Positions 15,874 to 27,014 are shown, numbered from the stretch's first letter. The stretch: 64,000 bases of DNA from Pseudomonadota bacterium (GCA_030535425.1 JAUNHQ010000003.1:24820-88819), one strand, 5' to 3'. The notes: a model not told the origin generated them from the sequence alone. Numbers and translations: made by a program.

Positions 15874-15929
15874 ATTACCGAAATTACTGATTCAGGGTAA
15901 TTTTCTATGGTTTAGTAATTTTGGGTAAT
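15874..15929. promoter_or_regulatory. AT-rich inverted repeats upstream of the AAA ATPase
   Basis: ATTACCGAAATTACT (15874-15888) faces AGTAATTTTGGGTAAT (15914-15929), a near-complete inverted pair. A third GGGTAATTTT (15895-15904) lies between. They begin 5 bp upstream of the ATPase start, in a GC-rich genome, so they may be operators or an mRNA hairpin. The rest of the gap to 16106 shows nothing recognisable. Confidence 0.5.
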
Positions 15930-16106
15930 CACTGAGGCTGAACACGCCCATGACGCAATGACCTCGGCACCGCTGGCGCGGAACCTGCGATGAGCATGGC
16001 TTGCGGCCATGGATGAAATCCAGCCAAGGCGCGCAGAGCACGCCCTTCATGCCTCATCTACGCCGCGCCAACGGCGAAGTCTTCTCAGTCATGGACAAGC
16101 CCCACC

Positions 16107-17714
<1,608 letters not shown>

Positions 17715-17720
17715 GTGTTT

Positions 17721-17775
17721 GCTCTTTATTTGATAGCTGTTGCCACGCGCCAGATGCGCGCAAACGGCCTTTTTG
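17721..17775 (+). repeat. Dispersed repeat, copy R5
   Basis: TTTGATAGCTGTTGCCACGC, then GCGC arms, then AACGGCCTTTTT. It lies between the acyl-CoA synthetase stop and the mccB start. Confidence 0.9.
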
Positions 17776-17791
17776 GCTTGTATTCTTTTTG

Positions 17792-19498
17792 TCAGGCGGT
17801 CTTGGCTTCGTCCAGGCCCAGCTCTTGCTTCATCAGCTCGCGGATCTTGAATTTCTGGATCTTGCCGGTCACGGTCATGGGGAATTCGTCCACGAACTTG
17901 ATGTAGCGCGGCACCTTGTAGTGGGCGATCTGGCCTTTGCAGAAGGCGCGGATGTCGTCTTCGGTCAGCGTCTGGCCGGGCTTGGGCACGATCCAGGCGC
18001 ACAGCTCTTCGCCAAACTTCTGGTCGGGCACGCCCACCACTTGCACGTCCTGCACCTGGGGGTGGCGGTAGAGAAATTCCTCGATCTCGCGCGGGTACAC
18101 GTTTTCGCCGCCGCGGATCACCATGTCCTTGATGCGGCCGACGATGTTGACGTAGCCCTCTTCGTCCATGGTGGCCAAGTCGCCCGTGTGCATGAAGCCT
18201 TCGGCATCAATGGCCTCGCGCGTGCGGGCCTCGTCGCCCCAGTAGCCCTGCATGACGGAGTAGCCCTTGGTGCACAGCTCGCCAGCCGTGCCCACGGGCA
18301 CCACGGCGCCGGTTTCGGGGTCGATGATCTTCACCTCCAGGTGCGGCTGCACCAGGCCGACGGTGGACACGCGCTTGTCCAGCGGCGTGTCGGTGCTGCT
18401 TTGGCAGCTCACGGGGCTGGTTTCGGTCATGCCGTAGGCAATGGTGACTTCGCCCATGTGCATGTCGCGCTGCACGCGCTTCATCACCTCAATGGGGCAG
18501 GGGCTGCCGGCCATGATGCCGGTGCGCAGGGTGGAGAGGTCAAACTCGGCAAAGCGCGGGTGGTCCAGCTCGGCAATGAACATGGTGGGCACGCCGTGCA
18601 GGCCGGTGCATTTTTCGGCCTGCACGGTTTGCAGCACGCTCAAGGCATCGAACGCGTCGTTGGGGTACACGATGCACCCGCCATGCGTGAGCACGGCCAG
18701 ATTGCCCAGCACCATGCCAAAGCAGTGGTACAGCGGCACGGGAATGCACAGGCGGTCGGCCTCGGTCAGGCGCATGGCCTCGCCAATGAAAAAGCCGTTG
18801 TTCAGAATGTTGCGGTGCGTCAGCGTGGCCCCTTTGGGAAAGCCCGTGGTGCCGCTGGTGAACTGGATGTTGATGGCGTCTTGCGGGTGCAAAAGGCGCG
18901 CCACCTGCGCCAGACGGGGGTCTTGCGCGTCGCCGGTTTTCAGCAGATCGGAAAAGCGCATGAAGCCCGGCTGCTCTTCGCCCTGGCCGGGCACGTCGAT
19001 CCAGATGGCGTTTTGCAGCTGCGGCAGCTTGGCCGATTGCAGCTGGCCCGGCGTGTGGTGCGCCCACTCGGGCGCCAGCTCGCGCAGCATGGCAATGTAG
19101 TTGCTGGTCTTGAAGCTGGGCATGGTCACCAGCGCCTTGCAGCCCACCTTGTTCAGCGCGTATTCCACCTCTGCCGTGCGGTAGGCCGGGTTGATGTTGA
19201 CCAGCACCAGCCCCGCATAGGCCGTGGCCAGCTGCATCAGCACCCATTCGGCGTTGTTGTGCGACCAGATGCCGATGCGGTCACCCGGCTGCAAGCCCGT
19301 TTTCAGCAAGGCGCTGGCCAGGCGCAGGCTGTCGGTCTGCAACTGGCGGTAGGTGTAGCGCCGCTGCTGGTGCACCACCACCAGCGCCTCGCGCTCGGCA
19401 TAGCGCGCGGCCTGCGCGTCAAAAAACGCGCCAATGGTTTGCTCGATCAGCGGCGTATCGGTTGCGCCGCGGGCGTGGCTATGGGTCAGGTGCGCCAT
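17792..19498 (-). CDS. AMP-binding acyl-CoA synthetase
   Basis: A 568-residue ANL-superfamily ligase. Core motifs are [18 protein letters not shown] (P-loop A3), [10 protein letters not shown] (A5), [36 protein letters not shown] (A7/A8 hinge) and the catalytic Lys in [13 protein letters not shown] (A10). It activates a carboxylic acid with ATP and CoA; the fit is to medium- or short-chain acyl-CoA ligases near leucine/isovalerate genes, but substrate choice cannot be read. ATG 19498 has the ribosome site GGAGAC; the TTG at 19522 is less likely. It is divergent from the AraC gene. Confidence 0.88.
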   Translation of the reverse strand: MAHLTHSHARGATDTPLIEQTIGAFFDAQAARYAEREALVVVHQQRRYTYRQLQTDSLRLASALLKTGLQPGDRIGIWSHNNAEWVLMQLATAYAGLVLVNINPAYRTAEVEYALNKVGCKALVTMPSFKTSNYIAMLRELAPEWAHHTPGQLQSAKLPQLQNAIWIDVPGQGEEQPGFMRFSDLLKTGDAQDPRLAQVARLLHPQDAINIQFTSGTTGFPKGATLTHRNILNNGFFIGEAMRLTEADRLCIPVPLYHCFGMVLGNLAVLTHGGCIVYPNDAFDALSVLQTVQAEKCTGLHGVPTMFIAELDHPRFAEFDLSTLRTGIMAGSPCPIEVMKRVQRDMHMGEVTIAYGMTETSPVSCQSSTDTPLDKRVSTVGLVQPHLEVKIIDPETGAVVPVGTAGELCTKGYSVMQGYWGDEARTREAIDAEGFMHTGDLATMDEEGYVNIVGRIKDMVIRGGENVYPREIEEFLYRHPQVQDVQVVGVPDQKFGEELCAWIVPKPGQTLTEDDIRAFCKGQIAHYKVPRYIKFVDEFPMTVTGKIQKFKIRELMKQELGLDEAKTA

Positions 19499-19665
19499 GG
19501 GCTTGTCTCCTGCATTACTCAAAGGGTTCTCAAAGAAGGGAAAAAGGCAATGCGCGGCCGCTCTGGGCTGGCGGCTTGTCAGGGCCGCAGCTTAACGGCC
19601 TTTGGGGAATGTTTGGCGACAAATGGGTTGCAAATGCCGACATGCCGGGCCACACTGCCGCCACC

Positions 19666-20715
19666 ATGCCCACGCGCTCTGCACCGCCTGCCACCCGCAC
19701 CCCTTTTGCCTTTGTGCAGGCCATTTTGCTGGCCTACCGGCAGCGCGGCCTGGCGCCCGATGCGGCGCTGCGGCGGGCACAGATCGCGCCATCACCCCAA
19801 GGCCAATGGCCCGCGCGCGTATCGGCCCTGCAATTCGAGCGCCTGTGCCACGCCGCCATGCAAGAGCTGGACGACGAAGCCCCCGGCTGGTTCAGCCGCC
19901 CGCTGCCCTGGGGCAGCTACGGGCTGCTGGCCCGCGCCTCGGCCACCGCCCCCACGCTGGGCGTGGCGCTGGCGCGCTGGTGCCGCCACCACGGCCTGCT
20001 CACGCGCGACGTCACTTTGCACCTGCACACCGAAGGCGGCAGCGCCCGCGTGGCCATTCACGAGCACCGCGACATGGGCGCGCTGCGCGAATTTGCCCTG
20101 CTCTCGCTGCTGCGCAACGTGCACGGGCTGGCCTGCTGGTGGGTTGATTCGCACATTGCCCTGCGCGCGGCGCACTTTCCCTTTGCCGCCCCGCCGCACG
20201 CGGCGGTGTACGGCGCGCTGTTTCCCGGCCCCTTGCGCTTTGGCGCGCCCCAGGCTGCGCTGCACTTTGACGCGGGCTACCTGGCCCTGCCCCTGCGCCG
20301 CGACGGCCCCGCGCTGGACGCCATGCTGCGCCGCGCCCTGCCGCTGATGGTGCTGCCCTACCGGCGCGACCGCCTGCTGGCCAAGCGCGTGCGCCAGCTG
20401 CTGCACGAGCGCGCCTCGCACACCGCCGCCACGCTGGCGGCCGAGCTGGGCATGTCCACCCGCACCCTGCACCGCCAGCTGGCTGCCGAAGGCGCCCAGC
20501 TGCAAACCCTGAAAGACCAGGCCCGCCGCGCCCGCGCCTGCGAGCTGCTGCTGCGCACGCACCAGCCGCTCAAGCACATTGCCCAGGCCACGGGCTTTGG
20601 CAACGACAAAAGCTTCATCCGCGCCTTCCGCGCCTGGACGGGGCAAACGCCCGAGCAGTACCGGCATCAGGGCGGGCAAGCCCTGGCATCAATCAAAAAG
20701 GCCATTCGCGCTTGA
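19666..20715 (+). CDS. AraC-family transcriptional regulator
   Basis: About 349 residues. The N-terminal part is the Arabinose_bd-like domain (FAFVQAILLAYRQRGLAPDAALRRAQI...), as in OruR/ArgR-type regulators. The C-terminal HTH_18 domain has two helix-turn-helix units (ATLAAELGMSTRTLHRQLAAEG and IAQATGFGNDKSFIRAFRAWTG). Divergent from the acyl-CoA synthetase, it probably controls that gene or the mccB operon. ATG 19642 and 19609 are alternative starts. The last residues (SIKKAIRA) and the stop come from repeat R6. Confidence 0.85.
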   Translation: MPTRSAPPATRTPFAFVQAILLAYRQRGLAPDAALRRAQIAPSPQGQWPARVSALQFERLCHAAMQELDDEAPGWFSRPLPWGSYGLLARASATAPTLGVALARWCRHHGLLTRDVTLHLHTEGGSARVAIHEHRDMGALREFALLSLLRNVHGLACWWVDSHIALRAAHFPFAAPPHAAVYGALFPGPLRFGAPQAALHFDAGYLALPLRRDGPALDAMLRRALPLMVLPYRRDRLLAKRVRQLLHERASHTAATLAAELGMSTRTLHRQLAAEGAQLQTLKDQARRARACELLLRTHQPLKHIAQATGFGNDKSFIRAFRAWTGQTPEQYRHQGGQALASIKKAIRA

Positions 20716-20748
20716 TTGACAAGGGTTTTAGCTATCAACAAAATAGCA
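20695..20748 (-). repeat. Dispersed repeat, copy R6, overlapping the AraC 3' end
   Basis: AAAAAGGCCATTCGCGCTTG, then GACAAGG, then AGCTAT and AATAGC. The AraC stop codon lies inside it. Confidence 0.9.
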
Positions 20749-20842
20749 TTTTCCATCCAGCCTGACCTGGGTACGCGCAGGGGCAACGCGGCCCTGGCGC
20801 GAAAGACGCGTTTGGCGGTGCAGGTATTGGCGGGACAGGCCC

Positions 20843-21718
20843 CTAGCTTTCGCTGCCCAGCGTGGCGCGGGCCAGGCACAGGTCTTCCCAGGCCTTGGCT
20901 TTTTCGGGCAGGGCGCGCAGCAGGTAGGCGGGGTGGTAGGTGACGATGACGGGCACGCCCTGGTAGCGGTGCACGCGCCCGCGCAGGCGGCCAATGGGCT
21001 CGGTGGTTTGCAGCAGGCTTTGCACGGCAAAGCGGCCCATGGCCAGGATGATGCGGGGCTGCACCAGCGCGACCTGGCGGCGCAGGTAAGGCTCGCACTG
21101 GGCCACTTCGTCAGGCTGCGGGTTGCGGTTGCCGGGCGGGCGGCATTTGAGCACGTTGGCGATGTACACGCCGCGCTGGGCAAGCCGGGGCGCAGGCAAG
21201 GCGCCGTCTGCCGGGCCGGCCGGCTCAGCGCCGGGCGGATCGTTCAGCTCAGCCTGGCGCGACAGGCCCAGCGCGGCCAGCATGTTGTCCAGCAGCTTGC
21301 CGGCCTGGCCCACGAAGGGCTGGCCCTGGCGGTCTTCGTTTTCGCCCGGGGCTTCGCCTACCACCATCCATTGCGCCCGCTGGCTGCCCACGCCAAAAAC
21401 AGTGTTCGTGCGCCCGGCGCACAGGCCGCAGGCGCGGCAGCCGGCCACGGCCGCTTGCAGCGCGGGCCAGTCCATGTCGGCCACGCCTTCCGGGCGCGGG
21501 GCCAAGGGGCGGGCTGCGGCGGCTGCTTCTGCGGCGGCGGGGGCGCGAGCAGGCGGGGTAGCCGGTACGCGTGGGGGTGCTGTCGGCGCCGGGGCGGCCA
21601 CAGGTGCCGGGACGGCAGCCGTTGCGGGGGCCGCTTCGGCAGGCTGTGGGCGGGCCCAGTGCTTGATGCCCATTTCGGCCAGCATGGCGCGCTGGCGGGC
21701 GCTCAGGTGCAGGCTCAT
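20843..21718 (-). CDS. Type-4 uracil-DNA glycosylase (UDG family 4)
   Basis: 291 residues. After an Ala/Pro-rich linker (residues about 25-80), the catalytic domain has the 4Fe-4S ligands CRACGLC, and further Cys in KCRPPGNRNPQPDEVAQC. The active site is GEAPGENEDRQGQPFVG, with TYHPAYLLR as the uracil-binding motif. It removes uracil from DNA. The N-terminal SARQRAMLAEMGIKHW segment matches the start of proteobacterial homologues. It overlaps rimI as ATGA. Confidence 0.9.
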   Translation of the reverse strand: MSLHLSARQRAMLAEMGIKHWARPQPAEAAPATAAVPAPVAAPAPTAPPRVPATPPARAPAAAEAAAAARPLAPRPEGVADMDWPALQAAVAGCRACGLCAGRTNTVFGVGSQRAQWMVVGEAPGENEDRQGQPFVGQAGKLLDNMLAALGLSRQAELNDPPGAEPAGPADGALPAPRLAQRGVYIANVLKCRPPGNRNPQPDEVAQCEPYLRRQVALVQPRIILAMGRFAVQSLLQTTEPIGRLRGRVHRYQGVPVIVTYHPAYLLRALPEKAKAWEDLCLARATLGSES

Positions 21719-22224
21719 GCGGCGGGCGCCTCCAAATCCAGGCGCATGAGCACGGCGTCTTCGCGCCCGGTGCGCCCGGCGGGGTAGTAGTGTTTGCGCA
21801 GACCCACGCGGGCAAAGCCCTGCCGGGCATACAACTGCTGCGCGGCGGTGTTGCTGGCGCGCACTTCCAGCCACAGCGCCTCGGCCTGCTGCGTGCGCGC
21901 CCAGGCGGCCAGCGCGGTCAGCAGCAGGCGCGCAAAGCCCTGGCGCCGGTGCTCGGGGGCGATGGTGAGGTTGAGCAGGTGCGCCTCGCGGTAGCCGGGC
22001 ATGGCCACCAGGTAGCCCAGCAGCGTGTCATCGGCCAGCAGGCACTGGGCATGGTGGCCAGCGGCCAGGGTGTCCAGAAAATGCCCGCGCGTCCAGGGGT
22101 GGCCGTGGCTGCGCTGCTCGATGGCGAGCACCGCGTCCAGATGCCCGGCCTGCATGGCCGCCAGGCGCAGGGCGGGCACGGCGCTGCCGGGGGCCGCCTG
22201 TGCGGGGCAGGCGCTGGCGTTCAT
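21715..22224 (-). CDS. rimI: Ribosomal protein S18 alanine N-acetyltransferase
   Basis: A 169-residue GNAT protein. It has the RimI pattern of IEQRSHGHPWTRGHF near the start, then NLTIAPEHRRQGFARLLL (acetyl-CoA motif A) and LEVRASNTAAQQLYARQGFARVGLRKHYY. It acetylates the N-terminus of S18. The tsaB-rimI pairing seen here is common in proteobacteria. ATGA overlaps on both sides couple it to tsaB upstream and the glycosylase downstream. Confidence 0.9.
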   Translation of the reverse strand: MNASACPAQAAPGSAVPALRLAAMQAGHLDAVLAIEQRSHGHPWTRGHFLDTLAAGHHAQCLLADDTLLGYLVAMPGYREAHLLNLTIAPEHRRQGFARLLLTALAAWARTQQAEALWLEVRASNTAAQQLYARQGFARVGLRKHYYPAGRTGREDAVLMRLDLEAPAA

Positions 22225-22976
22225 CGCACGCCGCCTTGGGCCAGGCGCTCGGCCGTGGTTTGCGCCACTTTGTCGCGGATGTACAGCGGCAGCGCCTGCT
22301 CGGGCGGCACGGCAGCGCCGGCGGCCCACAGGGCGGGGGCCAGATCGAGCAAGGCGCTGGCGCTGGGCAGGGCGGGCACGCGCGGGCAGGCCGCCAGCGC
22401 GGGTGGCAGGGCCAGCGCCGGCAGGTCGAACACATTGCCCGCCAGCAGCCAGGGCGCCGGGGCCGCGCCAGCGGCCATGTCGGGCTGCGGATCGGGCTGC
22501 GGAACGGCCTGCGGCACGGCCAGCGCGCCAGCCGGGCCGACGCGGGGGGCGGCCAGGGCCTGCCACTGGCCGTGCTGCCAGACCCAGGGGGCGCTGTAGA
22601 TTTCGTTCATGCGCGCATCCAGCAGCGCCAGCACGTGCAGGCGCTCGGCCTGCGGGGCGTGGCTGGCCCGCGCGGCCTGGGCCACGGCCTGCAAGGTATC
22701 GACGGGCAGCACGGGCAGCCCCGCCCCCCAGGCCAGGCCCTGGGCCACAGCGCAGGCGGTGCGCAGGCCGGTGAACGAGCCCGGCCCGCGCCCGAAGACG
22801 ATGGCCTGCACCTCGCCCAGCGCCAGGCCAGCCTGCGCCAGCAGCGCCTGCACGGCAGGAATCAGCGCCGCCGAGGCTTGCGCGCCGCCAGGGCCCTGGT
22901 GCTGCCAGCGCCGCGCGCCGTGCTGCACGGCCACGCTCAGGTGTTCGGTGCTGGTGTCAAAGGCAAGCAGGCGCAT
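22221..22976 (-). CDS. tsaB: tRNA threonylcarbamoyladenosine biosynthesis protein TsaB
   Basis: A 251-residue ASKHA-fold protein. MRLLAFDTSTEHLSVAV at the start and FGRGPGSFTGLRTACAVAQGLA in the middle are diagnostic. It partners TsaD and TsaE in making t6A37 on ANN-decoding tRNAs. A Pro/Ala-rich insertion near residue 165 (AVPQAVPQPDPQPD) is non-conserved. It is the first gene of tsaB-rimI-UDG. Confidence 0.93.
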   Translation of the reverse strand: MRLLAFDTSTEHLSVAVQHGARRWQHQGPGGAQASAALIPAVQALLAQAGLALGEVQAIVFGRGPGSFTGLRTACAVAQGLAWGAGLPVLPVDTLQAVAQAARASHAPQAERLHVLALLDARMNEIYSAPWVWQHGQWQALAAPRVGPAGALAVPQAVPQPDPQPDMAAGAAPAPWLLAGNVFDLPALALPPALAACPRVPALPSASALLDLAPALWAAGAAVPPEQALPLYIRDKVAQTTAERLAQGGVR

Positions 22977-23127
22977 GGGAGGGTTGAGCGTTGAGCGTTG
23001 TGGATTAGACGCGGGGGGCCTGAAAGTTCACGGTATTTCACGCGCAGCGCAAAAGGCAAGGGATTATCCGCGTGCCTGCCGCCGCCGCGCGGGCCTTTGC
23101 GCGGCGCCCGCCGTTAGACTGCCCGCC

Positions 23128-24690
23128 GTGAACGTATCTGCCTGTATCCCTTTTCAAGCTGCTGTTAAACACGCGGCCCGGCACCTGCCCCGGACACTGG
23201 CGCTCGTGCTGGCGGCCGCCCTGCCCTGGCCTGCGCTGGCGCAAGCGCCGGCCGATGCCGCGCTGCCCCCCGCCATTGCCCAGGCCTTAAGCCGCGCGGA
23301 CGTGCCCGCCAGCAGTGTGGCCATGGTGGTGGCGCCCTTGCTGCCGCCGCCGGGCACCGTCAGCCGCGTGCCTGAGCCCGTCAACCCCGCAGGCGAGGCC
23401 AACCCGGCCCCCGCGCCCCTGGCCCTGCCCGCCCCGCGCCTGGCCTGGCGGGCGGACACGCCGATGAACCCCGCCTCGGTGATGAAGCTGTTTACCACCT
23501 ACGCCGGGCTGGACCTGCTGGGGCCGGGCCACTTTTGGCGCACCCGCGTTTACACCCAGGGCTACGTGCAAGGCGGCACGCTGCGCGGCAACCTGGTGGT
23601 GCGCGGCAGCGGCGACCCCAAGCTGGTGCTGGAGCGCCTGCACGAGCTGATGCTGGCCATTCAGGACAAGGGCATCCGCCAGATCGACGGCGACATCCTG
23701 CTGGACAACAGCGTGTTCCGCCTGCCCGCGCACGACCCCGCTGCCTTTGACGACGACCCGCTGCGCCCCTACAACGCCGGGCCGGACGGGCTGCTGGTCA
23801 ACTTCAAGGCGCTGGTGTTCAAGTTCATTCCCGATGCCGCCAGCCGCCGCGTGTGGGTGCAAACCGAGCCGCCCATTGCCGGCGTGGACATCCCTGCCGA
23901 AGTGCCTGCCGCCAGCGGCGCCTGCGGCGACTGGCGCACGCGCCTGGGCGCCAGCTTTGGCGACCCCGCGCGCATCAGCTTCAGCGGCCGCTACGCCTTA
24001 AGCTGCGGCGAGCAGACCTGGGCCGTGGCCTATGCCGACCCGCGCAGCTTTGCCCCGCGCGTGTTCGAGGCCATGTGGCGCGCCGCAGGCGGCGGCCTGA
24101 GCGGGCAGGTCAAGTGGCTGGACAAGCCCGCCACCGGCCAGCCCTGGATCACCGGCTTTTCGCTGCCGCTCAAGGACATCATTGCCGACATCAACAAGTA
24201 CTCCAACAACGTCATGGCGCAGCAGCTGTTCCTCAGCCTGTCAGCCGGTGACGGGCGCGCCAGCTTTGGCGAATCGCGCAACACCATGGCGCGCTGGTGG
24301 CGCCAGCGCTTTGGCCTGCGCACCGCGCCGGTGGTGGACAACGGCTCGGGCCTGTCGCGCAACGAACGGGCCACCGCCGCCTCGCTGGCCGCGCTGCTGC
24401 AACACGCCGCTGCCAGCCCCCACGCGGCGGTGTTCGAGCAGTCGCTGTCCATCGCCGGCATCGACGGCACCACGCGCCGCATGCGCGCGCGCAACCCCGG
24501 CTCCGAGGCCATTGGCAACGCCACGTTGAAAACCGGCACCTTGCGCGACGTGGCGGCCATCGCCGGCTATGCCTATGGCCGCTCAGGCACCAAATACGCC
24601 GTGGTCGGCATCATCAACCACCCCAACGCCCCCGCCGCCCGCCCGGCGCTGGATCAGCTGGTGGAATGGGCTGTGCAAGACGGGCCTTGA
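23128..24690 (+). CDS. dacB: D-alanyl-D-alanine carboxypeptidase/endopeptidase (PBP4, S13 family)
   Basis: 520 residues from GTG 23128 with a signal peptide (TLALVLAAALPWPALAQA), so the protein is periplasmic. The penicillin-binding motifs are all present: SxxK as PASVMK (Ser117, Lys120), SxN as YSNN, and KTG as LKTGTLRD. It trims the peptidoglycan pentapeptide and cuts cross-links. The long N-terminal Pro/Ala insertion (residues about 70-105) is not conserved. No better ATG start gives the signal peptide. It is convergent with metW. Confidence 0.92.
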   Translation: MNVSACIPFQAAVKHAARHLPRTLALVLAAALPWPALAQAPADAALPPAIAQALSRADVPASSVAMVVAPLLPPPGTVSRVPEPVNPAGEANPAPAPLALPAPRLAWRADTPMNPASVMKLFTTYAGLDLLGPGHFWRTRVYTQGYVQGGTLRGNLVVRGSGDPKLVLERLHELMLAIQDKGIRQIDGDILLDNSVFRLPAHDPAAFDDDPLRPYNAGPDGLLVNFKALVFKFIPDAASRRVWVQTEPPIAGVDIPAEVPAASGACGDWRTRLGASFGDPARISFSGRYALSCGEQTWAVAYADPRSFAPRVFEAMWRAAGGGLSGQVKWLDKPATGQPWITGFSLPLKDIIADINKYSNNVMAQQLFLSLSAGDGRASFGESRNTMARWWRQRFGLRTAPVVDNGSGLSRNERATAASLAALLQHAAASPHAAVFEQSLSIAGIDGTTRRMRARNPGSEAIGNATLKTGTLRDVAAIAGYAYGRSGTKYAVVGIINHPNAPAARPALDQLVEWAVQDGP

Positions 24691-24750
24691 AGGCATTTGG
24701 CCTCAAACCCTTATGCAGCGCGCGCGAAAAGCTATTTAAAGAATAGCAAT
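24690..24750 (-). repeat. Dispersed repeat, copy R7, between dacB and metW stops
   Basis: AAGGC at the last base of the dacB stop, GCGCGCG core, then AGCTAT and AATAGCAAT. The final T belongs to the metW stop codon, so the whole convergent gap is this element. Confidence 0.85.
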
Positions 24751-25334
24751 CAGGCGCGCGCGATCTTGAACACCGCCGTGCCGGCGCGGGCGTTGGGCAG
24801 CCAGCGCACTTCGCGGCCTTCGTGCAGGCCGAAGGCGTCGAGCACGCGCAGGCCGTTTTTGCGCGCCAGGGCTTCAAAGTCCTTGTAGGTGCCCACGCGG
24901 ATGTTGGGCGTGTCGTACCACTGGTAGGGCAGGCGGCGGGTGACGGGCATGCGCCCGCGCAGCACGCTCAGGCGGTTGGGCCAGTGGGCAAAGTTGGGAA
25001 AGGCGATGATGCCCACACGGCCCACGCGGGCGGTTTCGCGCAGCATGACCTCGGCGTTGCGCAGGTGTTGCAGGGTGTCGATTTGCAGCACCACGTCAAA
25101 GCTCTGGTCGCCAAAGGCAGCCAGGCCTTCGTGCAGGTTCAGCTGCAGCACGTTCACGCCGCGCTGTACGCAGGCCAGCACGTTGCTGTCGTCAATCTCG
25201 ATGCCGTAGCCGGTGCAGCCCTTTTCGCGCACCAGCAAGTCCAGCAGGGCGCCGTCGCCGCAGCCCAAGTCCAGCACGCGCGCGCCGCTGGGCACCAGGC
25301 GGGCGATGGATTGCTGTATGGCCCGATCGCTCAT
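24750..25334 (-). CDS. metW: Methionine biosynthesis protein MetW
   Basis: A 194-residue SAM-dependent methyltransferase-fold protein. Motif I is VLDLGCGDG, followed by [11 protein letters not shown] and [13 protein letters not shown]. It is always paired with metX in betaproteobacteria and is required with it for homoserine O-acylation. The ATGA overlap with metX fits obligate coupling. A C-terminal [17 protein letters not shown] end matches the family. Confidence 0.92.
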   Translation of the reverse strand: MSDRAIQQSIARLVPSGARVLDLGCGDGALLDLLVREKGCTGYGIEIDDSNVLACVQRGVNVLQLNLHEGLAAFGDQSFDVVLQIDTLQHLRNAEVMLRETARVGRVGIIAFPNFAHWPNRLSVLRGRMPVTRRLPYQWYDTPNIRVGTYKDFEALARKNGLRVLDAFGLHEGREVRWLPNARAGTAVFKIARA

Positions 25335-26518
25335 GCGCTTGCCTCCTGAATTGCAGATGAAATAGGCGGTTTGCGCGCGTCTGGAGCGTGGTGAATGCTA
25401 TCAAAATAGGACTTAACCACATTCAAATAGCGTGCATCGTCGAGCAAGAAGGCGTCGTGCCCGTGGGGCGCGTCGATTTCGGCGTAGCTCACGTCGCGCC
25501 GGTTGTCGAGCAGGGCTTTGACGATTTCGCGCGAGCGTGCGGGGGCAAAGCGCCAGTCGGTGGAAAAGCTCACCAGCAGAAACTTGGCGCGCGCGCGGGC
25601 CAGGGCCAGGGTCAGGTCGCCGCCAAAGGCGCGGGCGGGGTCGAAGTAGTCCAGCGCGCGGGTGATGAGCAGGTAGGTGTTGGCGTCGAAGTAGTCGCTG
25701 AACTTGTCGCCCTGGTGGCGCAGGTAGCTTTCGATCTGGAATTCGATGTCTTGCGTGCTGAAGCGGTAGCCGCTGCCGTTGCCGGCCACGGCCTGGCGCA
25801 GTTCGCGGCCAAACTTGGCGTTCATCACGTCGTCGCTCAGGTAGGTGATGTGGCCGATCATGCGCGCGATGCGCAGGCCCCGCTTGGGCACCACGCCGTG
25901 CTGGTAGAAGTGGCCGCCGTGAAAGTCGGGGTCGGTGACGATGGCGCGGCGCGCCACTTCGTTGAAGGCGATGTTTTCGGCCGTGAGGTTGGGCGCGCTG
26001 GCAATGACCACGGCGTGGCGCATGCGCTCGGGGTATTGCAGCGTCCAGGAGAGGGCCTGCATGCCGCCCAGGCTGCCGCCCATGACGGCGGCCAGCTGCG
26101 TGATGCCCAGCGCATCCAGCAGGCGGGCCTGGGCGTTGACCCAGTCTTCCACGGTGACGACGGGAAAGTCGGCCCCGTAGGGCTGGCCCGTGGCCGGGTT
26201 GGTGTGCATGGGGCCGGTGGAGCCAAAGCAGGAGCCGAGGTTGTTGACGCCGATGACGAAAAAGCGGTTGGTGTCCACCGGCTTGCCGGGGCCGATCATG
26301 TTGTCCCACCAGCCTTCGCTTTTGGGCTGGCCCGCATACACCCCGGCCACGTGGTGCGAGGCGTTGAGCGCGTGGCAGATGAGCACGGCGTTGTCGCGCG
26401 CCGCGTTGAGCTGGCCGTAGGTTTCGTAAGTGAGGGCGTAGTCGCAGATCGTGGCGCCGCTTTGCAAGGGCAGCGGCGCCTCAAAGTGCATGGACTGGGG
26501 CGTGGCGATGAAGGACAT
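25331..26518 (-). CDS. metX: Homoserine O-acyltransferase
   Basis: A 395-residue alpha/beta hydrolase. The nucleophile elbow is GGSLGGMQ (Ser), with the later HGHDAF for the His. The start [15 protein letters not shown] and [16 protein letters not shown] signature ([12 protein letters not shown]) are typical of betaproteobacterial MetX. It transfers an acyl group (acetyl or succinyl, not distinguishable by eye) to homoserine, the first step of methionine synthesis. A SAM-II riboswitch and terminator precede it. Residues near 370-386 ([14 protein letters not shown]) come from repeat R8. Confidence 0.92.
   Translation of the reverse strand: MSFIATPQSMHFEAPLPLQSGATICDYALTYETYGQLNAARDNAVLICHALNASHHVAGVYAGQPKSEGWWDNMIGPGKPVDTNRFFVIGVNNLGSCFGSTGPMHTNPATGQPYGADFPVVTVEDWVNAQARLLDALGITQLAAVMGGSLGGMQALSWTLQYPERMRHAVVIASAPNLTAENIAFNEVARRAIVTDPDFHGGHFYQHGVVPKRGLRIARMIGHITYLSDDVMNAKFGRELRQAVAGNGSGYRFSTQDIEFQIESYLRHQGDKFSDYFDANTYLLITRALDYFDPARAFGGDLTLALARARAKFLLVSFSTDWRFAPARSREIVKALLDNRRDVSYAEIDAPHGHDAFLLDDARYLNVVKSYFDSIHHAPDARKPPISSAIQEASA
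25360..25410 (-). repeat. Dispersed repeat, copy R8, within the metX 3' end
   Basis: AAATAGGCGGTTTGCGCGCG, then CTATCAAAATAG. It is wholly inside metX, about 30 bases before the stop, and translated. Confidence 0.75.
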
Positions 26519-26524
26519 GGCAAC

Positions 26525-26558
26525 AAAAAACCCGGTTCGCCAAATACGAAACCGGGTT
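26525..26558 (-). terminator. Rho-independent terminator upstream of metX
   Basis: On the minus strand, AACCCGGTT and AACCGGGTT (26529-26558) form a 9-bp stem directly followed by TTTTTT, ending about 8 bases from the metX ATG. It lies downstream of the SAM-II aptamer. The riboswitch segment CAAATAC could pair with GTATTTG in the terminator loop as an antiterminator. Confidence 0.8.
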
Positions 26559-26572
26559 GCTAAGCGCGTGTC

Positions 26573-26626
26573 TCGGATTTAGCGGTATTTGTTGAGCGCC
26601 CGCAAGCAGAGGCAAATCGGCGCTGT
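26573..26626 (-). promoter_or_regulatory. SAM-II riboswitch in the metX leader
   Basis: The minus-strand RNA reads AGCGCC-GAUUUG ... CUUGC-GGGCGCU ... CAAAUACC-GCUAAAUCC. This matches the SAM-II aptamer plan: P1 stem AGCGCC/GGCGCU, a loop starting GAUUU, the CUUGC segment, and the pseudoknot strand ending GCUAAA. SAM-II RNAs occur upstream of metA/metX, and a terminator follows here, so high SAM should stop metX-metW transcription. Confidence 0.75.
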
Positions 26627-26660
26627 GGCGGGCAGTATAGCGGCCGCTGTTTTGAGCGGG

Positions 26661-26927
26661 CTAGCTGGCCGCGCCGCCCTTGGGCACGGGGGCGTGCAGG
26701 CTGGGGTCAAAGCTGTCGGCATCGTCAGGCGCACCGGCGGCGGTGTGCGCCGCGCCGTCGGCCACGGGCGGCGTCCATTCGGCCCAGTCGGGGCCAAACA
26801 GCTCCACCGGGTGCTGGGTGCGGTCAGAGCCGTTGCCGCAGGCTAAGTCGTCTGCGGGGCAGTACTTGTCGCAGCCCCAGCAAATGCGCTCAGGGTGCGC
26901 GGGGTGGATGGGAAAGCGCTTGGCCAT
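26661..26927 (-). CDS. DUF3079 protein
   Basis: 88 residues from ATG 26927 (alternative Met at 26936). The opening MAKRFPIHPAHPERICWGCDKYCP contains a Cys-x2-Cys-x3-Cys cluster, with another Cys in DLACGNGSDRTQHP; it looks like a small metal-binding domain. The second half is acidic and variable. The function of DUF3079 is unknown. It lies upstream of the metX leader on the same strand. Confidence 0.85.
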   Translation of the reverse strand: MAKRFPIHPAHPERICWGCDKYCPADDLACGNGSDRTQHPVELFGPDWAEWTPPVADGAAHTAAGAPDDADSFDPSLHAPVPKGGAAS

Positions 26928-27014
26928 GCGCCGCATGATGCCCGGCACGCGCGCCGGTGCGCCATGACGCAGGGCAAGTCCAGCGTGGCGCGGGCACGCC
27001 CAGAAAGCCTAAGC

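Noticed and set aside
17789..20347. Long plus-strand open frame of 852 codons
   Set aside because: Antisense to the acyl-CoA synthetase gene and overlapping the AraC gene in another frame; no recognisable domain.
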